The notes under the pieces: generated by a model
Database searches by the model: none
The model's input: only the letters and a program-made list of their open reading frames with translations
What the model was told of the DNA's origin: nothing
NCBI GenBank assembly: GCA_001600875.1
Contig: BCLD01000007.1
Location: 214,281-278,280, forward strand
Reading direction: 5' to 3'
Length of the DNA: 64,000 nucleotides
Source: Solicoccozyma terricola
Taxonomy: Eukaryota > Basidiomycota > Tremellomycetes > Filobasidiales > Piskurozymaceae
Position numbers and translations under genes: made by a program
Part shown: in pieces, positions 35,992 to 46,508 of the stretch
Layout of the letters: each line of letters starts with the position of its first letter
How positions within the stretch are numbered: position 1 is the first letter of the stretch

Positions 35992-37458
35992 CTAGTATGG
36001 AACCAACCCAGCCATCTTTTGCATCTTCTCAGAGAGTACTGGCTTCTTGTATGGACCGGTTCTTACGGCCACAGTTCGAGGTTGAATGCTTACAACGCGG
36101 AATTCACATGGGTCGTGGCTCTGAGAAAAAGGACGATTTGTAGTAACGTTTTCTTGTCAGTGGATGAGGGGCTGGTGTTTCCCGTGTCGTGACGTTCCGA
36201 GACTTACGGTATTCCTGCCTTCTTCAAATGCTTTCTTCTTCTCTTCGAGCTTTTCATTTGATACCATCAGAGAAGCAGGCTTATAGCAGACGTCTGTAAT
36301 AGAAGTTGAGTATTAAGACCATGGGGACTGCATCACCGACGACCAAATCACCGGTGTGGGGGGGAGGGGGAAACAACTCACAAGTAGCCATACGGGGTGA
36401 ATCACTGGTTGGTCTAGCTCCATAATGAATCAACCTAGAATCCCATAGGATGATATCACCAGGTCCAGCATCGACATGCTTCCATTTACAACCTTTTTCC
36501 TCGAACCATTTCAATTGAGATTCCGTATGATGATATGAATCATGAGTTGGCCATCCACCTTCCGGTTGATCATCTTCATGTTCATCAAAGAATTGTTTAT
36601 AAAGTGGGAAACTTCCTTCGAAAATCATTAAACCTCCGTCGTTTTCACCATTTGGAAGTAGATTAGCTATTCCTTGTACGCAATGCATAAAACGACGAAG
36701 AGGGGATTGATCGACGTGTGGCCATGGTTTGCCACCGTTTTCAACCTCTTCAGCAGGGAGAGGAACTGCAAAGTTGCCTCCGTCTGACGAAATGCGAATG
36801 AAAAGGGGGAGGGGGGGGGAGGGGGAGGGGTTAATATTATTATATACGAGATGCTACCTGGAAAAAAAAAAAGTAAAAACGTCTACACTCACCAAATGAA
36901 CACAACAACTCATCAGTACCCCACAACTGAGCAAAAGTGTCGATCAATCCAGGTTCGCTTCTGATATCCCATAGCAATTGTTCGTGTCCGATACCCATCT
37001 GATTGTATAGTCCGCCCCTACGGGAGGTGCAAGTGTGGAAGATGTGCGTCAGTACACCAGTTGTAAAGGAGGGGGAGTAGATGATCATGACTCACTTGTT
37101 GTGAGGTGGAAGATTGGCAGCGTGCCTGTGCAGGATGAAAAGAAGAAGGCGACAACGACCACGATGAGATCATCCCATCGATGACATGGAAAAAAAAAAA
37201 AACCCCCTCCCAAACTCACCAGGTTGATCGGTCATTTCGATCAAATCCGAGGTTAAAACCTTCTAACCAGTCGTAAGCACGACTAACATACTGGTCTGCT
37301 CTTTCTCGAGGGATGACATTCTTGACCACGACGTAACCCTTCTCTTGGAGTTCTTTCATGTACGCTGGAGCCTGTTCGGATGTAGCTCGGAGTTTGAGTA
37401 TGCCGACCGGGTCCGTGGTGGATGTCTGCGTGGTGGGAGTGGCTGCGACGGAAGGCAT
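35992..37458 (-). CDS. Phytanoyl-CoA dioxygenase (PhyH)-like protein, copy 2
   Basis: Paralogue of the gene just downstream, with the same order of blocks. The start at 37458 gives MPSVAATPTTQTSTTDPVG. VVVKNVIPRERADQYVSRAY and WLEGFNLGFDRNDRSTW follow. A 30-nt exon (HAANLPPHNK) is followed by GGLYNQMGIGHEQLLWDIRS and LWGTDELL. PWPHVDQSPLRR holds the His-x-Asp, ANLLPNGENDGG follows, and LWDSRLIHYGARPTSDSPR holds the distal His and the 2-oxoglutarate Arg. The final exon, SHDPCEFRVVSI...MQKMAGLVPY, was found by joining ...EEGRNT to a CTCAG acceptor and ends at 35992. G-rich stretches near 36355-36372 and 36805-36832 are C-rich introns on the gene strand. Both copies keep all expected active-site residues. 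Confidence 0.82.
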
Positions 37459-37787
37459 GATGTGTGGGTGTGTGGGTGGGGGGCTGGATGGGCTGGATGG
37501 GTGTGTGTATGGATGGTGTATGGTCCGGGGTGGTGTCCACTGACCTCTGACCTGCTCTGTTATATATTTTCACCACCCCGCTGCTTATCTGCCCAATGCC
37601 CTTCTCAACGCCGATCCGGCCAAAAATGCGCGGCAGTCGGCGTTCCCGGCAGGCACCGCGCGCGCTGGAATTACATTTTACCAAGTATCGCCGCGTTCAT
37701 GTCGCTCCCCGTCGTGTATGTCGGCACAACTACAATAACAATAACAAAATCATATGACACACGCCCCACCACCCAGTCCATATCCTC

Positions 37788-40700
37788 TCACTCCTCTTCC
37801 TCTTCCCCGTCCTCGTCCTCTTCTACGATCCGCGTAGGTCGTGTCGCGTTCAATCCTCGCCCATGAGGTCTCGTCGAGTCAGCGCTGACATTGACAACGG
37901 TGCCAAGCGATTTATCTATCTCGCCGCCAACTGTCGTCGGTCCCTTCCTTGGCCCTTTATTATCCTTCTGCTGACGAATAGACGGAGGGCAAACGAACGC
38001 CGATGTCGGTTTCACAGTCGGTGAGCCACCAGCCGCGTTTCGTCCACCGACGCCGCCACCGGAGGACTCATCAACTGTACTGCGGCCACCACCTCCCCAA
38101 GCCGCACTGAGCTTCGATCCTAGTTGACCCAAACCACCAGCATATCCCGACTCTTCCTCTTCCTCACTGATCCAATCGTCATCTCCACCAATAACTTTAC
38201 CATCACGATTCTTTGCAAAAACGTTTCGCACAGGTTGTGTCGTCGGTCTAGGATTTCGATATAGTCGTTGAGAATCAGCGAATGACATGTTGGATGATAA
38301 AGGTGATTTTGTACGTCGAGCCAGTATAACCGATGCATGATGTCTATCATCTGTCGATCTCCTTCGACGAGACTTTGATCGTATCGAAGAATCATCATGG
38401 CTTAAATCCAGGTCACTATTCGGGTCCAAATCCATACCAGGCGAAAAATCTTGGTCATCTCCAGCATACGAACGATGAGAAGTTGAAGACCGACGAGACG
38501 AAGTGGTCGAGTTTGTCCGACGTTGAGGACCACCAGTCACAATAGAAGAGCCGGTTGATAATCCTGTTGAAGATCGATAAGGTTGTCGATGACTACCACC
38601 AGGTGATTGGATATTCAAAGCCCCAGTTGAACCCGTCGAACCGACAGAACTAGATTTAGTATGCATGCCTGCTATTGATGTCCCACCGCCACCACTGATA
38701 CTCGGACCAGGGGGTAGTCCATTCACAGATGATGGTCTCGAGCTATAATCCCTCTCACTAGTAGGCGTCCGACTGCCGACCGATCGTCGGCTTCCGCTCG
38801 GTCCCCGCGACACGCTCGGAGGGGAGGTCCCAGACAATTCCATGCCTTGAGCGTGCAGTGATACAATCGAAGATCGTCGCGAATTCACGCTACTGGATCG
38901 TCTTGAATGGAGTGCAGGTCGCATATCATGCGGGTTGATACGAGAAACGACAGTTATCCTCTGCGGAGCATGAGAATATAAAGATCGAACAGACGGTACC
39001 CTGTTCATTTGATGTCCGCCAACCTTGCCAGAAGCGCTCATAGGCGACCCTGGCACTACGCGCTTGCGTTTTCGTCGATCCTCATTGAACCAGGAGCGGA
39101 AAGTGGTAAGTAAACCGTCCTTCTTGTTCGTTTTAGCTTCCTTGCCCTTCGATGGCGATTCATCCTCGGATCGAGCGCTCGATGAGGCAGAAGCGAGACT
39201 GTGAACCGTACCGTATGAAGACGACGTGGACATTTCGTGTTGAACACCCAAGCCACTGGCATACGAATCGTCCGTGGCCGTGGCATGCGTTGGACTTCGA
39301 GAGCCGCTGGTATCCTTGACATGTAAAGCCGGCGGTGGCGGCGGCGGTGGCGCCTTGGTCAATTTGTTCGCTTTCTCCTTCCTCTCAGGTACAGGATCGA
39401 CCATCTCTTCACCTGTCAACTTTTCTATCGATTTCTTCTTGGACATGCCAGCTGATCCGAAAACCGAGGTGGCGCGCTGAAGCATGTTGAAGGAAGCCGA
39501 TCGATTCTTTGAGGAATCTGGACGCTTATTCGGAGAGGATGAGGGTGAGCCGGGAACACCCTGTGGTGTAGGAAGCTTTTGAACTCCTTGTGGTGTAGGA
39601 AGCTTTTGAACTCCTTGTGGTGTAGGAAGCTTCTGAACTCCGGTTCCTACACCGGGACTCTGCGGGAGCGGTGGCAGGCTGAGATTGTCCATGCGCGGCG
39701 AAGGAGAAAACACGGAGATATCGTCTCTGGGGACTGACTGCGGTGAGGCGTCGACTTGAGGACGCTTGGGTGACTCTAGGACGGTAGGCAGGTTTCCTGT
39801 GTGCACTATCGGTGAGATTGACGGTCGCCGTCGCTCAGTACCGCCACCCCCTGTCACAGGGGTACCCAACACAACAGCTGCTAGCTTGGGAGTCTTCCCA
39901 CCATCCGAAGACGCCGTCTTGTCACCGTTGGACCCAGGTACACCTTCGAAGAAAACGTCCGGAGACACAGTTGCCTCGAGCGGCGATTCTCTGATTGTAG
40001 ATGCCGTCCGTGACACCTCCGAAGGTGCCTGAGTGGCCGTCAAGGACTCATCATCGTGACGTTCTATCTGTTTCGCACGTAGGAGCCACCAGGTAGCGCC
40101 ACTCGCATCGCAAGCATCGCTCATCACGCTGTGCACAAGCTGACCGGTGTCAAACCCGATCGCAGCGAGGGAATTGAGCAGCTGACGTTCGGCAGGCGTT
40201 GAGAGAAGAGGTGGCGGCTTGAAGCAGAGCTGTCCGAGGTAGTCTACTACCGGTGTCTCATTAGCCTGGAAGGAGCTTGCGGAGTGCAACGTTGGTCGTC
40301 TGTCCGATAAGTTTGACGAGACGGACCTCCGCTTCGTCCGGGATGGCGTCCGGGAGTGCAGTGCTACAGGAAGGTGCATGTTGTTCAAGTCAAAATTGCC
40401 GTCCACGTATGACACCGGACGAGACGATATTTCCCCCTCAAATTCGTCCTCTTCTCGCTGTCCTTCCAAGACGGTCACTCTTCCTCGGATGGCGGTCGCA
40501 GTTCCGGTTCCCGAACTAGACGATCGTCTTGACAATGTATCGTCTCCGCCTTTGCGTATCGTCGATTGACTCTCGTTTGACTGCATGAGCGACAGCATGC
40601 CGGGATCCTCAGCGTGTGCTACCTTGGGCGTCACGAGGAGAGGACTGATATCTCCACCCCCTACTGTTGTAGGAGTAGTTAGTCCACTCGAAGTCTTGCC

Positions 40701-42257
40701 CTTCTCCGAGTCTTGAAAGTCGAACGATGTATCAGAGGAGGTCGTCCCATCCGAATCGGGTCTAGGCGTGACCAGCGTAACTGACTTTGATGAGGTCTTC
40801 TTCTTGTTGACGTTATCATCCTCATCGATCGAAGCTATCGGAGTCGGAAAGCTCTGATTCCACTTGCTTACCAGATCCGGCATTGGTGATTTCGTTCTCG
40901 ACGACTCGTCGAAGAAAAATGTTTCCTTTTCCGGAGATCGTGCGCTGACTGGTGTTCCTGAACCTCCTTCAGCGCCTGGGATTGTGTGTAGAGGTGGATC
41001 GACAATTCGTTTAGTGAACCACGCGTGGGAAAGGATACCTTTGATGGAAAGTCGCGAGGATGGGTCTTGGCGAAGGAGATTTCGAATCAGATCTTTGGCC
41101 TCTGTGTTTAGGGAGAGTCGAGCGTCGATATAATGAGTCTTTCCGGCGCATGCTGCGTGACCTTTGTATCAAACGCACCGTCACTCAACCACTCTGGTTC
41201 TTCATAATCCCCTTTCAGGATCAATTTTTTCATTACCTCCTCATCATCATCATCGAAGGGTAATCCACCACATAACAGCGCATAAAGTATGATCCCAAGT
41301 GACCAAATATCCGTTTCTGAGTTCCGGAATACCATTGTCAGCTTTTTCATTTTATCTATGATGCAACACGGAAAACAACGAATTCACTTACCTTCCCCAG
41401 AATATTTCTTCCCTTGCAACATTTCCGGACTAGCATAACCTGTAGTCCCACAATACGTTTCTAACAACCTCGATCCCCTCGTCCATTCTCTAGCAAATCC
41501 AAGATCTCCCAGTTTCACTCTGCATTCCCCATCCAATAAAACGTTTTCAAGTTTTAAATCCCTATGAACAGTACCTTTTTGATGCATTATTCCAACTGCA
41601 ACAACTAATTCCCCAAACACTCTTCTTCCTTCACCTTCCAACAACCTACCACGTTCCACCAAGTAATCGAATAATTCACCACCTGTACAGAGTTCAGTGA
41701 CGAGCCAGATATGAGATTCTGTAGCGAGTACTTCATGTAGATGGAGGATATGTTGATGGTGAAGTAGTCGATGATGATGTATCTCTCTTGTAAGTTGAGA
41801 AGTAAGGGATTTAGGAATCTTCTTGATGGCTACTTTGGTACCGGTGAGTCGATGAGTTGCAATATGTACTGATCCGTATGTCCCTGCAAGACTCGGAATA
41901 TATTCGTCAATAAAAACGTGATCTTGGACTCCATCTCCGCAACTTGTGAGAAAATAAACATGAAACACACCTTCCCCAATCACCCGACCTAGTGTATAAC
42001 CACCAACAACCTTCAACCTATCACTTCCCAACTCCTTTGCTAATTCCTGATAAGCATTCGCGAGCTAAATTCAAAAAAATGAACGGGAAAAAAATCCCCC
42101 AAAGAAAGGACATTAGACAAGAACTCAAACCATCGACAGTAACCACATCCGATAGGATGTAATTATATGCTGTACATCTCAACCCCTAACTCACTTGTGC
42201 ACGTTGGTTGTTAGAATGAGAATTGGATCGAACATGATGTGCTCCACGGGTAGCCAT
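37788..42257 (-). CDS. KIN4: Kin4-like CAMK-type Ser/Thr kinase
   Basis: Kinase of the fungal Kin4 group; in budding yeast Kin4 acts in the spindle position checkpoint. The start at 42257 gives MATRGAHHVRSNSHSNNQRAQ, then LANAYQELAKELGS and the kinase domain. Its motifs are IGEGTYGSVHIA (Gly loop, split by an intron), KVAIKKIPK, TELCTGGELFDYL, VHRDLKLENVLL, KLGDLGFAREW, TYCGTTGYASPEML, TDIWSLGIILYALLCGGLPF and SRLSIKGILSHAWF. ETYCGTTGYASPEML with DDDDEEVMKKL is typical of Kin4. DLG replaces DFG. A very long disordered Ser-rich tail of over 1,000 residues follows, containing FTKRIVDPP, a thrice-repeated GVQKLPTPQ and RHFSP-like Ser/Arg patches, and ending in an acidic run (EEDEDGEEEEE). No KA1 domain is seen. 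Confidence 0.87.
39561..39641 (-). repeat. KIN4: 27-nt coding tandem repeat, 3 copies
   Basis: Three nearly identical 27-nt units (39561-39587, 39588-39614, 39615-39641) in frame within the KIN4-like tail, each coding GVQKLPTPQ. Only one or two bases differ, implying recent expansion. Confidence 0.9.
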
Positions 42258-42909
42258 CTTTGAATCCTTTGAACAGACGTTTGTTTTCCCCTTGAAAGCT
42301 TTGATCTACCCGATTTGTACGTCGTAGGTCTCACCACCTGATATCGACGCAGATAAATCACTCGACTTGATTCCGCGTTATTGGCCTTGTAATAATATAT
42401 TCGTAGTAGTCCTCGTGAATTCGTTTCTCAATACCCTCTTTATCCCTTCAAACCAACCTTAGGCCTCCATCTCAAATTGGGAATACTCCAAGTACACTAC
42501 TGTCTAAGTATCGATGAATGATCGTTCGCTGTCGGTTTGAGACACTGAAATTCTCGTCATTCGAACACGAAACGTCGGATGTCGGATGTCTGTGATTCAA
42601 GCGATAAAGACAGTTTTTAGGATGCAAGGAGTCTCCCGTTTTCGCGTTGAAGTGAAGTGGGGAGTGATCACGTCTTGTATGTGGAATCGTGTACGAGGAC
42701 GAGGTTGGACGAGGTGGGACGATATGTGACGATGTGGTGCGGTGGAGTCGTAGAGGTGGGTGGGTGGGTGTAAGGGGATCTGTGGTGAAGAGGCGATGGA
42801 GGGGTAGGTAGGGGATAGATTACATAATCATCAAGGGTAATGGGCGAACCTTGGAACCATCGATCGATATCATGCAAGGGGGACAGGATCTACCAGATCT
42901 TTCATTAAC
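42258..42909. promoter_or_regulatory. Divergent promoter region, KIN4 / metallo-beta-lactamase gene
   Basis: 652 bp between two start codons pointing away from each other. No ORF with coding character was found. It contains a GTGGGTGGGTGGGTG stretch near 42758-42772. Confidence 0.45.
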
Positions 42910-45045
42910 ATGACCCGGCCCACCACCTCCTCCTTCTCCTCGGCCGCCACCTCCTCCACCACCACGACCACCGCCGCCACCACCATCACCTCCCCAGCGG
43001 ACATAGAATACATTTTCCTAGGCACGGGCACTTCCGCCGCAATACCCTACGTGACTTGTCTAACTTCAGCTGATAAAGTACAAGATATCGCATGTCGATG
43101 TTGTAGAGAGACGATCGATGGGACTGAGGGCGGGTGGAGGAATGAAAGAGGGAATGTGGGAGGATTGATTAGGAAGAGGGACGCTGATGGGCGGGTTATT
43201 GCGTGCGTAGCAGCGAGCGTAGCGAGCATTCATTTCTTCGCGGAGCGAAGACCTTAGTCCCGTCAGGGAGCTCTTCTTCCGCGAGTGCAGCGAGCATTTC
43301 ATGTCTACGCGGAGCGAAAACTATTGTATTGCGAACGTAGTGAGCAATCATCTTTTCGAGAGCATCGCCAGCGCTCATCTCTTCTGTCTTCCACGAAGTG
43401 AGCTATACACTCCTTCGCGAGCATAGCGAGCAAAACTCTACAAGTGAAGTAAGCTATAGTTTCTTCCGGGAACGTAGCAAGGTGTACATTTCCTACGAGT
43501 GCAGCGAGCATCAGATGTCCTCTGCGACAACGCGATGAAAGGGTTTTGGTGTGGCAGTAGGGCCGCTCTGAAAAATCATCGCATCTCGGCGTCGGAGGTT
43601 TGGGTCGCTAAGAATTTGCCTGGAAGGGGGTTACATATGGAGTATGCGCAGGATTCGGTCATGAGATGAATGGGAATATACTGGATGTTTCATTTGACAT
43701 GTGTCCATGGCGAATGCTGATTCCCGTACTCTGATACACTCCTTCCGTTTTTACAGAACCATCCTCATCGACGCAGGAAAGACTTTTCGAGCACAAGTGA
43801 GTCGTATGAATCAAACTCTTGTACGCCTCCTTTTCAGTCCCTTTTTGCGTGCTTACTTCTTTAACATCTCGCCTGTCCAGGCCATCAAATACTTTCGAAA
43901 GCATGGTATTAAACGGATCGACGCTGTGATCTTGACTCATGGGCATAGCGATGCGATAAACGGAATGGGTGGGTGCTTTTCACGACAATTGACACATTTT
44001 TTTTCGTTTTATCCCCGTTTCCCTCTCTCGCGTCCGTATCTGATTTTATTTTTTTCCTCAACAGACGACCTCCGAGCATTTACCATGCCACCTTCCCCTC
44101 AAAGGGGAACCTCAATCCCAATATACCTCTCTCAACAGACCTTGGACACGGTGGCGGAACAGTTTCCGTATATGGTTGATATTACAAAGGCGACTGGTGG
44201 AGGAGATGTACCGGCGTTGGAATTCAGGGTCATTGAAGAAGGGAAGGAGATTGTGATTGAGGGAGTGAATGTATTGCCGATAGCTGGTGAGTGGGATAGG
44301 GTGGGTTAATGTTCTGGGAGGTGTCCTGAGGCTGATGAGATGGAAATCGATAATGGGTGGGGTATAAGTCCATCATGGTAGATACTTTACTCCACCCGAC
44401 GCGTCTACTACAGCGGATACCATCCTTCCGTTTCTATGTACTGGATTCGTCTTCGATGGTGTCATCGCGTACTTGTCGGATATCAATCATATGCCTGAGG
44501 AGAGCTGGGATTTGATGATTTCCGCTATACGGAGAGCGACGTCACCAGCCTCGAATGTCCTGAATGGACTTTCAAATGGCGAACAACAACAGCAACGACA
44601 ACCACAACGACAACTTTCTAGTGATTTATGGTCAATAACCACCAACCCATCCTCTCGACCTACTCTTCAACCATCTCAACTCCCATATCTCATTCTCGAC
44701 TGTCTCTATCTCCGAGAACACCCTTCCCACTTGTCCTACCTGCAATCACTCAAGACCGCACGTGACATCGATGCGGCTCGGACGATGTTGATTGGCTTCT
44801 CCCATCCTGTCGCTCATGCAGAGTGGCTGGAAGGATGTCGAGAGATCGACGGGACGAGTACAGGCGGGGAGAAAGGGTTCGCAGACAAGGTGGAGGAGTG
44901 GGCGGGTATGCAGGGGATGGAGGATGAGTTGGAGGATGTGAGGAAATGGGGTGGAGTGGTGAGACCTGCGTGGGATGGAATGAAGATCGGTGTGTTGGGT
45001 GGGGATGTGGTGAGGTATGGTGGTGAGGATGAGGCGGAGTGGTAG
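42910..45045 (+). CDS. PhnP-like metallo-beta-lactamase-fold hydrolase
   Basis: Predicted zinc hydrolase, probably a phosphodiesterase of the PhnP-like branch found in fungi (related to the uncharacterised S. pombe C777.06c type). After a Ser/Thr-rich start comes IEYIFLGTGTSAAIPYVTCL, then a Cys pair (IACRCC). Exon 2 onward gives [40 protein letters not shown] (the HxHxDx metal motif, with Ser before Asp), then IPIYLSQQTLDTVAEQFPY, VHHGRY and GFVFDGVIAYLSDINHMPEE (metal Asp), and ILDCLYLREHPSHLSYLQSL; the final metal His is in SHPVAHAEW. The Gln/Arg insert near 44580-44620 comes from CAA/CGA repeats. Intron 1 (43203-43756) is unusually long and filled by a degenerate repeat array. The stop is at 45043-45045. 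Confidence 0.82.
43203..43535 (+). repeat. Degenerate GCGAGCGTAGCGAGCA-type repeat array in an intron
   Basis: Starts at the GTGCGT donor of intron 1 of the metallo-beta-lactamase gene. About eight diverged units of 25-60 nt carry a core like GCGAG(C/T)G(C/T)AGCGAGCA (for example GCGAGTGCAGCGAGCA, GCGAACGTAGTGAGCA, GCGAGCATAGCGAGCA, ACGAGTGCAGCGAGCA), spaced by T/C-rich sequence. Some spacers form perfect short hairpins such as CTTCG-CGGAG-CGAAG near 43238. Nothing like it occurs elsewhere in the window. Confidence 0.75.
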
Positions 45046-45338
45046 ATGGCGGCGGTGGAGGACGAGCATAGACGGGCACGCAGATAGACAGTGCCCCCCC
45101 CCCCCCCTTGCATATACATATATACATATACATTGCCCCCAGTGTCCCGCCACCCGACTGTCGCAACCCTAAAGCGCGGGGTGGGCAAGCGCGTCCCCCC
45201 TGTCCACCGTGAGACCCGTGGTAACCCCCCCCCCCTCGCCTCTCCTCCCCGCTCCGGCCCTTTTCGGAGCCATCTCACCCAAAACAGCTCGAGACATCAT
45301 CCTCAACGACATCTAGCTCCACCATCCATTCCCCCATC

Positions 45339-46118
45339 ATGCAGGCTTCAGCTGTTCGTCGTACTCTCGCTGGCTTGATCCCACCAAAGATCGCTACTCC
45401 TTCATCGGTGGTATGTTCTACCCCTCCGTCAAACCCAAAAAAATACCCAACATACAATCTAAATCAACTGACGATTACATTACTCACTTTTCCATGCTGC
45501 TACAACAGTCCTCAGGCTCGACTTCAGCACGAACATCATCCGTTATCGACTTCTACTCCAAGCTTCCAAAGGGTCCAATCCCAGCTTCTGCTCAGCCGGG
45601 TGGGTTGAGGGGCAGGTACTTTGAGGGAAAGAACGCGAGTGGGTGAGTAAAGGCCGTGTGGGAGAGAGTGGTTGAACAAGAGAAGGGAGAGAAGGATCGG
45701 GGTGGAGCGTAGAGAGAAAAAAGAACGTCAGGGGACGCGTCAGGGGGGAATTGGTCAGACTCCTCCTTAATCCGAACGGATTGAAATATGGAGTTGTCAA
45801 GCAACCAGAAATCCATCAAAAAGTCCTCTCAACGGGCCTTTATCCACGAACTTGTCATCCGTTTCCAAAAGATCAACTCCCATCGAACAACAGTCCCAAT
45901 GAAACAATCAGCTAAAATCTCCTCACACATCCTCTCCCATACCCACAGTGCGCCAGTCCTAGCCACTATCCTCATTCTCTTCGGTATCGGCTACACCATC
46001 GATTACAACATGCACTTGAGTAAGTCTTGACGAGTTAATGTCCTCTACACGCTCGAGATTTCTAACGGAATGACATGCGAACGTTCGAACAGAGCACCAC
46101 AAGAATGGTCACCACTAG
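45339..46118 (+). CDS. ATP17: Mitochondrial ATP synthase subunit f
   Basis: Small membrane subunit of the F1Fo ATP synthase stalk region. Exon 1 is MQASAVRRTLAGLIPPKI, a mitochondrial presequence. Exon 2 gives VIDFYSKLPKGPIPASAQ and GLRGRYFEGKNASG. After an intron of about 310 nt comes the single membrane span APVLATILILFGIGYTIDYN. A last exon (AGCACCACAAG...) is joined in phase to give MHLKHHKNGHH and the stop at 46116-46118. FYSKLPKGP, GKNAS and GYTxDYNMHLKHHK are diagnostic for fungal subunit f. Exons and length (about 100 residues) fit the family. It lies 293 nt after the metallo-beta-lactamase gene, with C runs between. Confidence 0.92.
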
Positions 46119-46508
46119 AGAGTAGATTTGGTTTTCTGGAATGACGCGGGGGGGAAGATAAATGCAAAAGAATGGGATGGGTTGTAGATATCGAAATGCA
46201 ACGATAACACACAACCTTCTTTGAAATCTGGATGTTGGTGTGGGGCTAGGTTATGTGGTGTGTGTGTGTTGGTGGATAGGCACATCGATGTGGAGTGCCG
46301 ATACAGGTTACAGGGTACATGTTACAAAATAAGAGACCCGGGTGCAGTATGAGTATTCACAGAGAATCTGAATGGGTCAGTGGTTTGGTTGAGTGGTTTG
46401 GTTGGAGGTCTTCAATTCCAGCTATGATAAAATAAAGACAAAACAACCGCGCCATCAGTTCAAGCATCACATCCTTACCTCATGTATCGAGAAGAAAGAA
46501 AACCCCCC
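46119..46508. other. Convergent intergenic region, ATP17 / borealin
   Basis: 3' flanks of two convergent genes. No ORF of note. A GTGTGTG run is at about 46257-46270. A possible extra borealin intron (GTGAGG ... ATCATAG) would end at about 46415 and change only the last few residues. Confidence 0.4.

Noticed and set aside
43203..43535. CRISPR array
   Set aside because: Repeats are degenerate, of unequal spacing, in a fungal intron, with no cas genes; CRISPR arrays have near-identical repeats and belong to prokaryotes.
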